A DNA stretch of 64,000 bases from Chryseobacterium hagamense (lineage in GTDB: Bacteria > Bacteroidota > Bacteroidia > Flavobacteriales > Weeksellaceae): contig NZ_BJYJ01000001.1 of assembly GCF_007991455.1 (NCBI RefSeq), forward strand, positions 434,001 to 498,000, written 5' to 3'. The position numbers and the translations under genes are program-made. The notes beneath the pieces were generated by a model. The model was not told where the DNA came from. It ran no database searches and worked only from the letters and a program-made list of their open reading frames with translations. Below, in pieces: positions 26,301-35,890 of the stretch. Each line of letters opens with the position of its first letter. The stretch's first letter is position 1.

Positions 26301-26787
26301 GCCAGACCAGGAGCGCTATGAACATTGATGCCATCGAGTATACTTCTCCTTCTACCGCGGAAAACCAGAAGGTATCCGAAAAGGTAAAGCATAATGCCCC
26401 CACCATTCCCGCAAAAAGAACGGAAATTTCCTGGTGTTTTGTAATTTCATCAAAGTTTTTGTTCAGAAGCCTTCTTACCAGGTGCGTAATGGTCCAGAAC
26501 AGAAACAGAATGGTAAATGCACTGAACAGGGCAGACATCGCGTTGATGACGATGGAATAATTTTCGCCTTTTCCTAAAGCAAAAATGGCTGCCACGGCAC
26601 CCACAATCTGGAATAATGCTGCTCCGGGAGCATGCGTTACTTCAAGTTTTACCGCTGAGGAAATGTACTCGCCACAGTCCCAAAAACTAAAATTCGGTTC
26701 GATGGTGGACAGGTACGTGATGAATGCAATAGCGAAAACCACCCAACCTAGCCGGGTATTCCATTGCCTAAAAGTCCAATTTTTCAT
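23302..26787 (-). CDS. GT117 (DUF2723) integral membrane protein, O-mannosyltransferase-like
   Basis: 1161 residues. The N-terminal half has about 14 helices and opens with TIEPNFSFWDCGEYISSAVKLE, the DUF2723/GT117 signature with the acidic pair DCGE of the first loop; HAPGAALF follows. Homologous to the vertebrate TMEM260 family, which glycosylates proteins. The C-terminal half (from about residue 700) is soluble, with FVYGDNDTYP and a helical repeat-like end. In Bacteroidota such enzymes are thought to glycosylate secreted proteins at the inner membrane. A terminator closes the gene. The substrate is not known from sequence. Confidence 0.93.
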   Translation of the reverse strand: MKNWTFRQWNTRLGWVVFAIAFITYLSTIEPNFSFWDCGEYISSAVKLEVTHAPGAALFQIVGAVAAIFALGKGENYSIVINAMSALFSAFTILFLFWTITHLVRRLLNKNFDEITKHQEISVLFAGMVGALCFTFSDTFWFSAVEGEVYSMASMFIALLVWLITKWENEYREAGNERWIILIFFILGLSVGVHMMCMLAIPAVCLIYYARSYQFTWKNFLWANAITLLILAVVFKGIFPFIMAMFGKLEIFFVNGLSLPFHSGTIVAFILMIAICYFLITYARKMKKNVFQIIALSVVFMMIGFSCWMVIPIRANANPPMNLNDPDNAIGMLDYYNREQYGDWPTIYGQNYTAFLDANGIDKNEDGSFKTQKTGEIYEKNDKTGRYIKTGDRFNYVFNKAHVGFMPRMFNEDKDVMANYISMYGAPDFTFNYANEDVADSPEAKQIFDELRKKYEDGSITAADYLKVKPYNLINVQKPSLGQNLDYFITFQNGYYFVRYLMWNFVGRQNDLEGNMESTRGNWISGIPFIDNALWGNQDKMPSKFKNESTVKFFFLPLILGLIGFFFQLNRDFGRFYAMLSIFVLMSVGIVFYTGVKPFEPRERDYAMVGSFYVFAIWIGLGAGAILWFLQSKIKSNAANLVAGIVLLGVPFMMGFQNYNVHNRHNRYTSYDYGYSVLKSLPKEDILFVYGDNDTYPVWAIQETEQFRDDVKVVNFTLASTPWNIDQVKRRTYNAAPVPGVLTHEDYRDGVNDQIYMMKKSDWEGLFSMLKEQGAPPTEFAEFRKYLTQDSMTMKQAVSFLKYTSPAKNELLKMYFGEEKYEKYNILPVNKFILPVNKENAVKSGIIKAADLPDTVNQIMITYKGNTLYKNNLIMLDVLANFDWKRPINFSSGGIYDSENIFYLDEYLQFDGFSYRLVPIHTPQTQNGDMGRVDGNSLYNVVKNFRWGNFKDLDSHFDETATSNIMSYRAAASRAAATLATMGEKGKASELLDLASKEIPAQKYNDPRSLSSMVYGYIVSGQEKKGLQLAEILKKGIFDEYDYYMSLSRADQNYLRRQIRTKPMEYSLVVSAVTDAYTKVGKRDKAYDYLVKSIEPIDKKFNGFVENLKEMGKEKAMKESEQVQKITPFYQYLFDVMEPFDSTYSKEKEAQITNSIIKATQ

Positions 26788-26972
26788 ATTATTAAATCAA
26801 TTACGCGAAAATAAGGCTTTTATATGATTTTAGAGGGGTTTTAACAAAATTTAAAGGTTTTGGCTCAGTTTTTGAAAAGTTTCATCATTGGATCATACAC
26901 CTAAAATAAATTTTGCGTATTTTTAGATTTCAAAAATCAAACAAAAGTTTAGAAATTGAATTTATTTTTTTG

Positions 26973-26980
26973 TATTTTTG
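26973..26980 (+). promoter_or_regulatory. -7 box upstream of the cysteine-synthase-like gene
   Basis: TATTTTTG matches TAnnTTTG exactly, 34 bp before the ATG at 27015. The -33 element is not clear (a TTG at 26956 is only 14 bp away). Confidence 0.4.
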
Positions 26981-27014
26981 CCGACAGATTTTTATTGAAA
27001 AATAACGACAAATA

Positions 27015-28052
27015 ATGAGTAATGTTTACGATAATATACTTGGCCTAATAGGAAATACTCCTATGGTGAAGCTTAACACTGTGACGAAAGATATTCCTGC
27101 AACCGTTTATGCCAAGTTAGAATCATATAATCCTGGACATTCCACTAAAGACAGAATCGCACTTCACATTATAGAAAACGCTGAGAGAAAAGGTTTATTA
27201 AAAGAAGATTCCATCGTGGTAGAAACCACTTCCGGAAATACAGGATTCTCGATCGCCATGGTCTGCATTATCAAAGGATACAAATGTATTCTTGCGGTAA
27301 GTGATAAAACGAAACCTGAAAAGATTGCTTATCTCAAAGCATTGGGAGCCACCGTATATATCTGTCCGGCGAATGTTCCGGCGAATGACCCGAGATCATA
27401 CTATGAAGTAGCCAAAAGGATCGCTGCGGAAACCCCTAACTCCATCTACATCAACCAGTATTTCAACGAACTGAATATTGATGCCCATTATCAGACTACA
27501 GGTCCTGAAATCTGGGAACAGACGCAAGGCAGGATTACCCACCTTTTTGCCTGTACGGGAACCGGCGGTACGCTATCGGGTTCGGCTAAATTTTTAAAAG
27601 AAAAAAATCCTTCTATCAGGATTATCGGTGTGGATGCAGACGGATCCATCCTGAAGAGCTACCACGAGACCGGAGAAATCCATAAAGAAGACGTTCATCC
27701 TTACCAGATTGAAGGAATGGGAAAAAATCTGATCCCTTCTGCCCTGCTATTTGATAAAGTAGACGAATTTGTACGGGTAAATGACGAAATGTCGGCGTAC
27801 AGAACCCGCGAAATTGCTTTAAAAGAAGCGATTATGGGAGGTTATACCACCGGAGCAGTTACCCAGGCTTTAATACAGTATGCCCAGTCTCACGAATTTT
27901 CCGAAAATGATCTGGTGGTTCTGATTTATCCTGATCACGGTTCCAGATATATTACCAAAGTGTACAGCGACAAATGGATGGCGGAACAGGGTTTCATCAA
28001 CAATTGTGTTCACAACTACGATGAAGTTTTCAAAACCGAATTCATCAAATAA
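27015..28052 (+). CDS. Cysteine/cysteate synthase-like PLP enzyme (fold type II)
   Basis: 345 residues. The fold-II motifs are clear: IGNTPMVKLN, NPGHSTKDRIA with the PLP-binding Lys (about 43), TTSGNTGFSIA (about 73-83), and TGTGGTLSG for the phosphate. It belongs to the O-acetylserine sulfhydrylase / cystathionine beta-synthase branch. The neighbour is an alpha-oxoamine synthase, and in Bacteroidota that pairing is associated with sulfonolipids, where a PLP synthase would make L-cysteate and the partner would acylate it. So cysteate synthase is the favoured role; ordinary cysteine synthase is the alternative. A terminator hairpin lies before the next gene. Confidence 0.88.
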   Translation: MSNVYDNILGLIGNTPMVKLNTVTKDIPATVYAKLESYNPGHSTKDRIALHIIENAERKGLLKEDSIVVETTSGNTGFSIAMVCIIKGYKCILAVSDKTKPEKIAYLKALGATVYICPANVPANDPRSYYEVAKRIAAETPNSIYINQYFNELNIDAHYQTTGPEIWEQTQGRITHLFACTGTGGTLSGSAKFLKEKNPSIRIIGVDADGSILKSYHETGEIHKEDVHPYQIEGMGKNLIPSALLFDKVDEFVRVNDEMSAYRTREIALKEAIMGGYTTGAVTQALIQYAQSHEFSENDLVVLIYPDHGSRYITKVYSDKWMAEQGFINNCVHNYDEVFKTEFIK

Positions 28053-28076
28053 GGAGAGAATAAATTTATACAAACC

Positions 28077-28107
28077 AAGCCTTTTTGTGACCGCAAAAGG
28101 CTTTTTT
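28077..28107 (+). terminator. Terminator-like hairpin between the two lipid genes
   Basis: AAGCCTTTT (28077-28085) and AAAAGGCTT (28095-28103) pair around a 9-nt loop and are followed by TTTT, only 19 bp before the next ATG at 28126. It would reduce or attenuate read-through. Confidence 0.7.
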
Positions 28108-28125
28108 ACTTAAAATATTAATAAA

Positions 28126-29388
28126 ATGTTGGATATTTTTGACAGAATAAAAGAAAATCCAGGACCTCTTGGACAATTTGCTGATTATGCAGAAGGCTAT
28201 TTTGTTTTCCCGAAACTGGAAGGCCCGATCGGTCCGAGAATGAAATTTCAGGGTAAGGATGTAATTTTCTGGAGCGCTAATGATTATCTTGGGCTTTGCA
28301 ACCACCCGGAAGTTTTGGAAGCGGATGCAAAAGCAGCTGCAGAATTCGGAATGTTTTATCCGATGGGCGCGAGAGCCATGTCCGGAGAAACACAACAGCA
28401 TCAGCAACTGGAAAAAGAACTGGCAGAATTTACCCAGAAAGAAGCTGCTTATTTATTGAATTTCGGTTACCAGGGAATGGTTTCGGCGATAGACGCATTG
28501 GTTACCAGACATGATGTGATTGTTTACGATGCAGATTCCCACGCCTGTATTGTAGACGGTGTCCGTCTTCACATGGGGAAAAGCTTTACCTTCAAACATA
28601 ATGATATTGCAAGTTTAGAAAAAAACCTGGCGAGAGCAACTAAGGTGGCGGAAGAAAACGGAGGCGGTATTCTGGTTATTACAGAAGGCGTTTTCGGAAT
28701 GAGAGGCATGCAGGGAAAACTGAAGGAGATTTGTGATTTAAAATCGAAATTCAATTTCAGGCTGTTGGTTGATGATGCACATGGTTTCGGAACTTTGGGC
28801 AAAACAGGAGCCGGCGCCGGTGAAGAACAGGGCTGTCAGGACCAGATCGACGTTTATTTTTCAACTTTTGCCAAATCTATGGCCGGTTTCGGGGCATTCC
28901 TTGCCGGAGATGAAACCATCATCAGGTTCTTAAAATACAATCTCCGTTCCCAGATTTTTGCTAAATCTTTAACCATGCCAATGGTAATCGGAGGTTTGAA
29001 AAGACTGGAATTGCTGAGAACACGTCCGGAAATTAAGGCTAAACTGTGGGAGAATGTGAATAAGCTCCAGAACGGCCTGAAAGAAAGAGGGTTCAATCTT
29101 GGAAACACCAATACCTGTGTAACACCTGTTTTTATTCAGGGAACTACCATTGAGGCTACCCTGCTTGCAAAAGATCTTAGAGAAAACTACGGCGTCTTTA
29201 CTTCGGTAGTGGTATATCCTGTAATTCCGAAAGGTATGATTTTACTGAGATTAATTCCTACCGCTTCCCATACGGATTCTGAAATCAACGAAACACTGGC
29301 TGCTTTTGAAGGCATCCGCGAAAAGCTGGTTTCGGGACAATATGCTGAAATGGAAAAACAAATGAATATCGAATACAAGCAAATGTAA
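28126..29388 (+). CDS. Alpha-oxoamine synthase, probable cysteate-fatty acyltransferase (sulfonolipid synthesis)
   Basis: 420 residues, PLP fold type I, in the family of serine palmitoyltransferase, AONS and 2-amino-3-ketobutyrate ligase. Motifs: SANDYLGL (about 50), GARAMSGETQQH, DADSHACIVDG (about 131), VDDAHGFGTLG (about 209) and the PLP Lys in STFAKSMAGFGAF (about 247). The N-terminal extension (DRIKENPGPLGQFADYAEGY) is unlike Kbl. Sitting beside a cysteine-synthase-like gene, it fits the capnine pathway (the CapA/SulA cysteate acyltransferases of Flavobacterium and Alistipes), condensing cysteate with a fatty acyl thioester. Serine palmitoyltransferase is the main alternative. Family firm, substrate inferred. 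Confidence 0.85.
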   Translation: MLDIFDRIKENPGPLGQFADYAEGYFVFPKLEGPIGPRMKFQGKDVIFWSANDYLGLCNHPEVLEADAKAAAEFGMFYPMGARAMSGETQQHQQLEKELAEFTQKEAAYLLNFGYQGMVSAIDALVTRHDVIVYDADSHACIVDGVRLHMGKSFTFKHNDIASLEKNLARATKVAEENGGGILVITEGVFGMRGMQGKLKEICDLKSKFNFRLLVDDAHGFGTLGKTGAGAGEEQGCQDQIDVYFSTFAKSMAGFGAFLAGDETIIRFLKYNLRSQIFAKSLTMPMVIGGLKRLELLRTRPEIKAKLWENVNKLQNGLKERGFNLGNTNTCVTPVFIQGTTIEATLLAKDLRENYGVFTSVVVYPVIPKGMILLRLIPTASHTDSEINETLAAFEGIREKLVSGQYAEMEKQMNIEYKQM

Positions 29389-29405
29389 TCTGATTTCATC
29401 GATAA

Positions 29406-29439
29406 AAAAAAGCCGTCAGAATATATTCTGACGGCTTTT
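29406..29439 (+). terminator. Strong terminator after the acyltransferase
   Basis: AAAAGCCGTCAGAAT and its complement surround a 4-nt loop region and end in a run of T, 17 bp past the stop. Confidence 0.9.
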
Positions 29440-29533
29440 TTATTCTTTTATATTGAGACGCACAATATATTTCAACAATCTCTTCAATTAAAAATATAGC
29501 CTGCAGAAATTCTGAAAATCAAATAATTTGAAA

Positions 29534-29541
29534 TAACTTTG
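29534..29541 (+). promoter_or_regulatory. -7 box for the radical SAM gene
   Basis: TAACTTTG matches TAnnTTTG and lies 13 bp before the TTG start at 29555. It supports a separate transcript, downstream of a strong terminator. Confidence 0.5.
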
Positions 29542-29554
29542 CAAAAAATTTCTG

Positions 29555-31756
29555 TTGAAAGATCTGCTTCTTATCACCCCACCCTTTACCCAACTTAATA
29601 CGCCCTATCCTGCCACGGCTTACATCAAAGGTTTTCTGAATACCAAAAATATTTCGAGCCATCAGACGGATCTGGGAATTGAGGTCATTCTCGCTTTATT
29701 TTCCGGAGAAGGACTGCAGAAAGTTTTTGATAGAGCTATTGATCTTCCGAATAGTTCGGAAAATGCCCAAAGGATCTTTACCTTAAGAAACGAATATATC
29801 AAGACGATTGACCAGGTCATCCGCTTTCTTCAGGGAAAAACACCCACTCTGGCAAGACAGATCTGCTCGATGAATTTTCTTCCGGAAGCTTCCCGTTTCA
29901 ACCAGCTGGATGATATGGAATTTGCATTCGGAAATATGGGATTGCAGGATAAGGCCAAACATCTGGCCACCCTATATCTGGAAGACCTCTCGGACTACAT
30001 TGTGGAAAACATAGATCCCGATTTCGGATTCAGCCGGTATGCTGAACGGCTGGGAAAAAGTGCCAATTCGTTTGATGAACTCTATGCTAAAATAATCGGT
30101 GATTTAACGTTCATCGATCATTTCACTTTAGAGCTGCTTCAGGAAAAACTGGAAACCGTACAGCCGGAGCTGGTCTGCTTTTCAGTCCCTTTTCCCGGAA
30201 ATTTATATGCGGCTTTCCGTTGTGCCCAATTCATCAAAAAACGTTACCCGCACATTAAAACAGCTATGGGCGGTGGTTTTCCGAATACGGAACTGCGGGA
30301 ATTAAAAGACCCGCGGGTGTTTGACTTTTTTGATTTCATTACGCTTGATGACGGAGAGCTTCCCCTGGAACTGCTGTGTGAACATATTTTGCGAACCGGA
30401 CAAAATCAAAATGAAAGACCGCAGTTCAAAAGAACTTTTCTGATCGAAGACGGTGCGGTGGTTTATAAAAATGATTCGGTACGGCATGATTACAAACAGG
30501 CAGATATCGGAACTCCGGATTACAGCGATCTGAAACTGGACCGGTATATTTCCGTGATCGAAATTGCCAATCCGATGCACAGCCTCTGGAGCGACGGAAG
30601 ATGGAACAAACTGACGATGGCCCATGGCTGCTATTGGGGAAAATGTACATTCTGCGATATCTCCCTGGACTACATCAAAATCTATGAACCGATTTCTGCA
30701 AAAATCCTCGTTGACCGGATGGAAGAACTGATCGAATCGACGGGAGAAACGGGTTTCCATTTTGTGGACGAAGCAGCACCTCCTGCCCTGATGCGGGAAG
30801 TAGCCCTGGAAATTCTGAGAAGAAACCTGGTGGTGACCTGGTGGACCAACATCCGTTTTGAAAAAAGCTTTACCCGGGATCTCTGCTTTCTCTTAAAGCT
30901 TTCGGGTTGCGTTGCGGTTTCGGGCGGACTGGAAGTCGCAAGTGACCGTTTGTTAAAGTTAATCGATAAAGGAATTTCCGTTGAACAGGTAGCCAAAGTC
31001 ACCCGGAATTTTACGGAGGCCGGAATTATGATCCATGCGTATCTGATGTATGGTTACCCGACCCAGACGATTCAGGAAACGGTAGACTCTTTAGAAATGG
31101 TACGGCAACTTTTCGAGATGGGAATTCTACAGAGTGCCTTCTGGCATCAGTTTGCCATGACGGCGCATTCACCGGTCGGGCTGAATCCCGAGGCATTCGG
31201 TGTAACGCCGATGAAACAGGAAATTTTATTTGCCAACAACGATATTGATTTTACTGACAGGACCGGAATCGATCATGGCAGGTTCAGTTTCGGTTTAAAA
31301 AAATCTCTGTTCAATTACATGCATGGAATTAATTTTGAAATTCCGCTTCAGGAATGGTTCGACTTTAAAATTCCGAAAACAACCATCCATCCGGATTATA
31401 TTCACGACTGTCTTCTGGAGGAAGAGGATTTTAAATTTAAAGGAAACTCGAAAATCGTCTTTTTAACGCAAAACGTAATCGCTGAGAATCGCATAAAAAC
31501 AAAAAAGAAGTCCGTTTACCCGTACACGAAAATTACAGCGCACTTAAAAACCAATATTGTAAGCATTGATCTGGAGCAGGAACAGGCGGAATGGCTGCTG
31601 GATGCTTTTAAAGAAAATGCTATTGAAAATCAGAAAAAGCCTACGCTTCAGCAACTTAAAGAGAATTTTGAACAGAACATAGAAGATTTTGAGCTGTTCT
31701 GGTTCTCCAGGCCGATGCAGCAACTGAAGGAAAATGGGGTGATTTTGAGTTTGTAA
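29555..31756 (+). CDS. B12-binding domain radical SAM protein
   Basis: 733 residues, starting with TTG (KDLLLITPPFTQLN...). The N-terminal third looks like a cobalamin-binding Rossmann region. The radical SAM core begins about residue 345, with the [4Fe-4S] motif GCYWGKCTFCD (about 354-364), that is CX4CX2C rather than the standard CX3CX2C, and GGLEVASDRLL further on. Such proteins usually methylate or rearrange unreactive carbons. The C-terminal 170 residues match nothing recognised. It follows the sulfonolipid pair but behind a strong terminator and with its own -7 box, so it may be unrelated. Reaction unknown. Confidence 0.88.
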   Translation: MKDLLLITPPFTQLNTPYPATAYIKGFLNTKNISSHQTDLGIEVILALFSGEGLQKVFDRAIDLPNSSENAQRIFTLRNEYIKTIDQVIRFLQGKTPTLARQICSMNFLPEASRFNQLDDMEFAFGNMGLQDKAKHLATLYLEDLSDYIVENIDPDFGFSRYAERLGKSANSFDELYAKIIGDLTFIDHFTLELLQEKLETVQPELVCFSVPFPGNLYAAFRCAQFIKKRYPHIKTAMGGGFPNTELRELKDPRVFDFFDFITLDDGELPLELLCEHILRTGQNQNERPQFKRTFLIEDGAVVYKNDSVRHDYKQADIGTPDYSDLKLDRYISVIEIANPMHSLWSDGRWNKLTMAHGCYWGKCTFCDISLDYIKIYEPISAKILVDRMEELIESTGETGFHFVDEAAPPALMREVALEILRRNLVVTWWTNIRFEKSFTRDLCFLLKLSGCVAVSGGLEVASDRLLKLIDKGISVEQVAKVTRNFTEAGIMIHAYLMYGYPTQTIQETVDSLEMVRQLFEMGILQSAFWHQFAMTAHSPVGLNPEAFGVTPMKQEILFANNDIDFTDRTGIDHGRFSFGLKKSLFNYMHGINFEIPLQEWFDFKIPKTTIHPDYIHDCLLEEEDFKFKGNSKIVFLTQNVIAENRIKTKKKSVYPYTKITAHLKTNIVSIDLEQEQAEWLLDAFKENAIENQKKPTLQQLKENFEQNIEDFELFWFSRPMQQLKENGVILSL

Positions 31757-31926
31757 TTCTCTACTCAATTTTCTTCCGGATTTTCGAAAAAGTTTAGTTT
31801 TAAGAGTTCTAAGCTATCAACATCAATGTTTGAGTTGAAAAGATTGGGCTATAGATTTCTACGGAAGTCGAAGGTTCAACGGGGTCAATGATAAAATTTT
31901 AAAGGATTAACTGGATACAAACTCGT

Positions 31927-32748
31927 TTACTTCTGCACCCCGTCCTTCGTCACCTCTCCTACAATCACCTTTTCCTGATTTTTAATAAAGTTCGGATCCA
32001 TGATGGCCATTCTTTCGGCAATGGCTTTATAGGTAGGGAATTTCAGGATCGATGCCCTTCCGGACATTTCCCGGTAGAGCGTAAACGTCTTACCACCTGC
32101 CGATTTCAACTGTTTGGTGGTGGTAATGTATTTTCCGATATATTTGCTGTTGGCATCGTAGATTTCGATATCGACGAATGTTTTATCCGTTACGGTGTCG
32201 TCTGCTCCGAAACTTACCGGAAGATTGGTAAAATAGCCAACCGGTTTCCCGTTGCTTAAAATTTCCCCGACATTATTTACGGTAATATTTAGCCGGTCAA
32301 TCTTGCTCCTTGTGGTATAGGCATCCTTGGTTTTGGCGTCAAGCTTCCTTTTCGGTGAATTTTTAAAAAGCTCATCCAGATTTTTAATGTTGATTCCGCG
32401 TTCATCAATGATTTTCAGATTTTTGACAGAGGTATATGCTGCCGACTTCTCTTCACCTGAAAATGCGGACGGCGAAGTGTAATCCATTTCCAGTGTTTTA
32501 TCCTGGTTATAGACCCTTCTGAGTTTTATGTAACTGTCGCGGACCGAATCCACAATGCTTTTATCCTCAAATTCCATGGTATAAATAGGGGTTTCCTTAA
32601 GATCCAGGAAAGTGTAGACATTTCCTTTGTTTGAAACCTTTGCTACGGGAATCCCTTCCAGATGTACAATCCCTCTTTTGATTTTAACGGTCTGCGCCTG
32701 AAAAAAAATGCCGAAAACCGTGCATAAAATAATTAAACTTCTTAACAT
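31927..32748 (-). CDS. Secreted protein of unknown function
   Basis: 273 residues with a signal peptide (MLRSLIILCTVFGIFFQAQ). No family is recognised. The body is mostly strand with many charged residues, including a lysine-rich middle (KNSPKRKLDAKTK). Probably periplasmic or outer-membrane associated. It lies 78 bp downstream (on the minus strand, beyond) of atpC's side of the spacer and is convergent with the radical SAM gene. No link to its neighbours can be claimed. Confidence 0.75.
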   Translation of the reverse strand: MLRSLIILCTVFGIFFQAQTVKIKRGIVHLEGIPVAKVSNKGNVYTFLDLKETPIYTMEFEDKSIVDSVRDSYIKLRRVYNQDKTLEMDYTSPSAFSGEEKSAAYTSVKNLKIIDERGINIKNLDELFKNSPKRKLDAKTKDAYTTRSKIDRLNITVNNVGEILSNGKPVGYFTNLPVSFGADDTVTDKTFVDIEIYDANSKYIGKYITTTKQLKSAGGKTFTLYREMSGRASILKFPTYKAIAERMAIMDPNFIKNQEKVIVGEVTKDGVQK

Positions 32749-32825
32749 AAAACCGGATTCTTACCACATAAAAAAAGTGTAACAAAGTTACACTTTCCTG
32801 AAAATATATTTAGCTTTTCGTTTAA

Positions 32826-33107
32826 TTATTCACAAAGGATAATTCCTTTATTATGATTAAATTCTACAACACCGCTCTTGATAGGATAAGAAAAAACCGA
32901 ATCTTTCTCATTTTCTCTGGTAAAATATTTTGCATAAGCTTCATCGATCGATTTGGCATACAAATTTACTTTACCACCAACCAAAGAAGAAACAATTCCT
33001 GCGTGGTTCTGCATGATGTGGAATTCACCATTTTTTCCCGGCAGCAATACAGAGTCTACTTCTCCTTCAAAAACTACGTATTCTGGTGTTAAAATTTTTA
33101 TATTCAT
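32826..33107 (-). CDS. atpC: F1F0 ATP synthase subunit epsilon (short form)
   Basis: 93 residues, only the N-terminal beta-sandwich domain (MNIKILTPEYVVFEGEVDSV...GKNGEFHIMQNHAG). The C-terminal helical hairpin that inhibits the enzyme in longer versions is absent, which is common in Bacteroidota. It acts in the F1 stalk at the inner membrane. atpD is 55 bp upstream, same strand. The pair is separated from the rest of the ATP synthase genes, which is normal for the phylum. Confidence 0.95.
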   Translation of the reverse strand: MNIKILTPEYVVFEGEVDSVLLPGKNGEFHIMQNHAGIVSSLVGGKVNLYAKSIDEAYAKYFTRENEKDSVFSYPIKSGVVEFNHNKGIILCE

Positions 33108-33162
33108 TTTAATTGCTTTTGGCTTTTGGCTAATAGCGACCGGCTATCAGCAATGAGCATTA

Positions 33163-34707
<1,545 letters not shown>

Positions 34708-34870
34708 TCATTAACCCGCAATTGGTAAAAAACAGATTTTTATCATATCTTTTAATCAATTTAACAATCTACGGATTTAACAATATACCGATAGAATGAC
34801 ACGTGGCGGAAAGAGCAGGCCTGATCCGTTGTTAAATTGATGCATTGTTATATTGTTCCGTTAGTTTGCT

Positions 34871-34878
34871 TATATTTG
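34871..34878 (+). promoter_or_regulatory. -7 box upstream of ribF
   Basis: TATATTTG matches TAnnTTTG exactly and lies 19 bp before the TTG start of ribF. TTG at 34845-34847, 23 bp upstream, may be the -33 element. Confidence 0.55.
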
Positions 34879-34897
34879 CAGTCAAAATTTTTCCGGT

Positions 34898-35818
34898 TTG
34901 AAAGTTTTCAGGAATTTTAGCGAATATACTTCTCAAAAGCCCTTGGCATTGTCTCTGGGCATGTTCGACGGCGTTCATCTCGGCCACAAAAGCATTATCG
35001 ATGAACTGATAAAAGTAGGTGGAGAAAATCATCTGGAAACCGCAGTGCTTACGTTCTGGCCGCATCCGAGGTTTGTTTTCAACCCGTCTGAAAACCTGAA
35101 GCTGCTGAATACCCTGGCAGAGAAAACGTTTTTGATGGAAAAATACAGCATTGAAAACCTGTTCCTTAAAGAATTCGATAAAGAATTCAGAAACCTGACC
35201 GGCGAAGAGTTTGTGCGGCAGATCCTGGTGGAGAAGCTTAATGTAAAATACCTGATTATCGGATACGACCATTCTTTCGGGAAAAACAAAAGCGGGAACT
35301 TCGAACTGCTGCAGAAGCTTTCACAGGAACTTGATTTTGAAGTGGAACAGATGGAGGCCATCAATATCCATGAAAACAACATCAGTTCAACCAAAATCAG
35401 GAAAGCCCTATTGGATGGAAATATCCGGGAAGCCAATGAAATGTTGGGGTACTCCTACTCCATATCCGGAACGGTAGTCCATGGAAAAAAAATCGGCCGG
35501 ACCATCGGTTATCCGACCGCCAACATCGAAACCGATTCCATCAAGCTTCTACCGAAAAAAGGAGCTTATATCGTTGAAGTTTCCGTTAAAGATCAGCAAC
35601 ACAAAGGCATGCTGAGCATCGGCACCAATCCAACCGTAAATGGCGAAAAACTAACAATAGAAGTCTATATCTTAGATTTTGAGGGAGACATCTACGATGA
35701 AAAAATCACCGTGAAATTCCGGGATTTCCTTCATGACGAAATTAAATTTGAAGGTCTGGAGAAGCTGATTGAAAGGCTGGATGAGGATAAAAGGCTGACC
35801 GAGGAATTTCAGTTCTAA
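34898..35818 (+). CDS. ribF: Bifunctional riboflavin kinase / FMN adenylyltransferase
   Basis: Phosphorylates riboflavin and adenylates FMN to make FAD. 306 residues. The N-terminal nucleotidyltransferase half has GMFDGVHLGHKSII (HxGH-type ATP site, about 20-33) and HSFGKNKSG; the C-terminal riboflavin-kinase half (about 180-300) has GRTIGYPTANI and GMLSIGTNPT. The start is TTG at 34898 (MKVFRNFSEY), matching the family N-terminus and the -7 box. No FMN riboswitch is visible upstream. A terminator follows. Divergent from atpD. Confidence 0.95.
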   Translation: MKVFRNFSEYTSQKPLALSLGMFDGVHLGHKSIIDELIKVGGENHLETAVLTFWPHPRFVFNPSENLKLLNTLAEKTFLMEKYSIENLFLKEFDKEFRNLTGEEFVRQILVEKLNVKYLIIGYDHSFGKNKSGNFELLQKLSQELDFEVEQMEAINIHENNISSTKIRKALLDGNIREANEMLGYSYSISGTVVHGKKIGRTIGYPTANIETDSIKLLPKKGAYIVEVSVKDQQHKGMLSIGTNPTVNGEKLTIEVYILDFEGDIYDEKITVKFRDFLHDEIKFEGLEKLIERLDEDKRLTEEFQF

Positions 35819-35821
35819 AAT

Positions 35822-35851
35822 AAAAAACCGTATCAAGCCATACGGTTTTTT
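35822..35851. terminator. Terminator between ribF and the GLPGLI gene
   Basis: AAAAAACCGTA and TACGGTTTTTT (11-bp perfect stem) flank an 8-nt loop, serving both converging genes. Confidence 0.9.
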
Positions 35852-35890
35852 GTGAAGGTTCAATTCTGCGATTTTAAGCCATTCGATATT

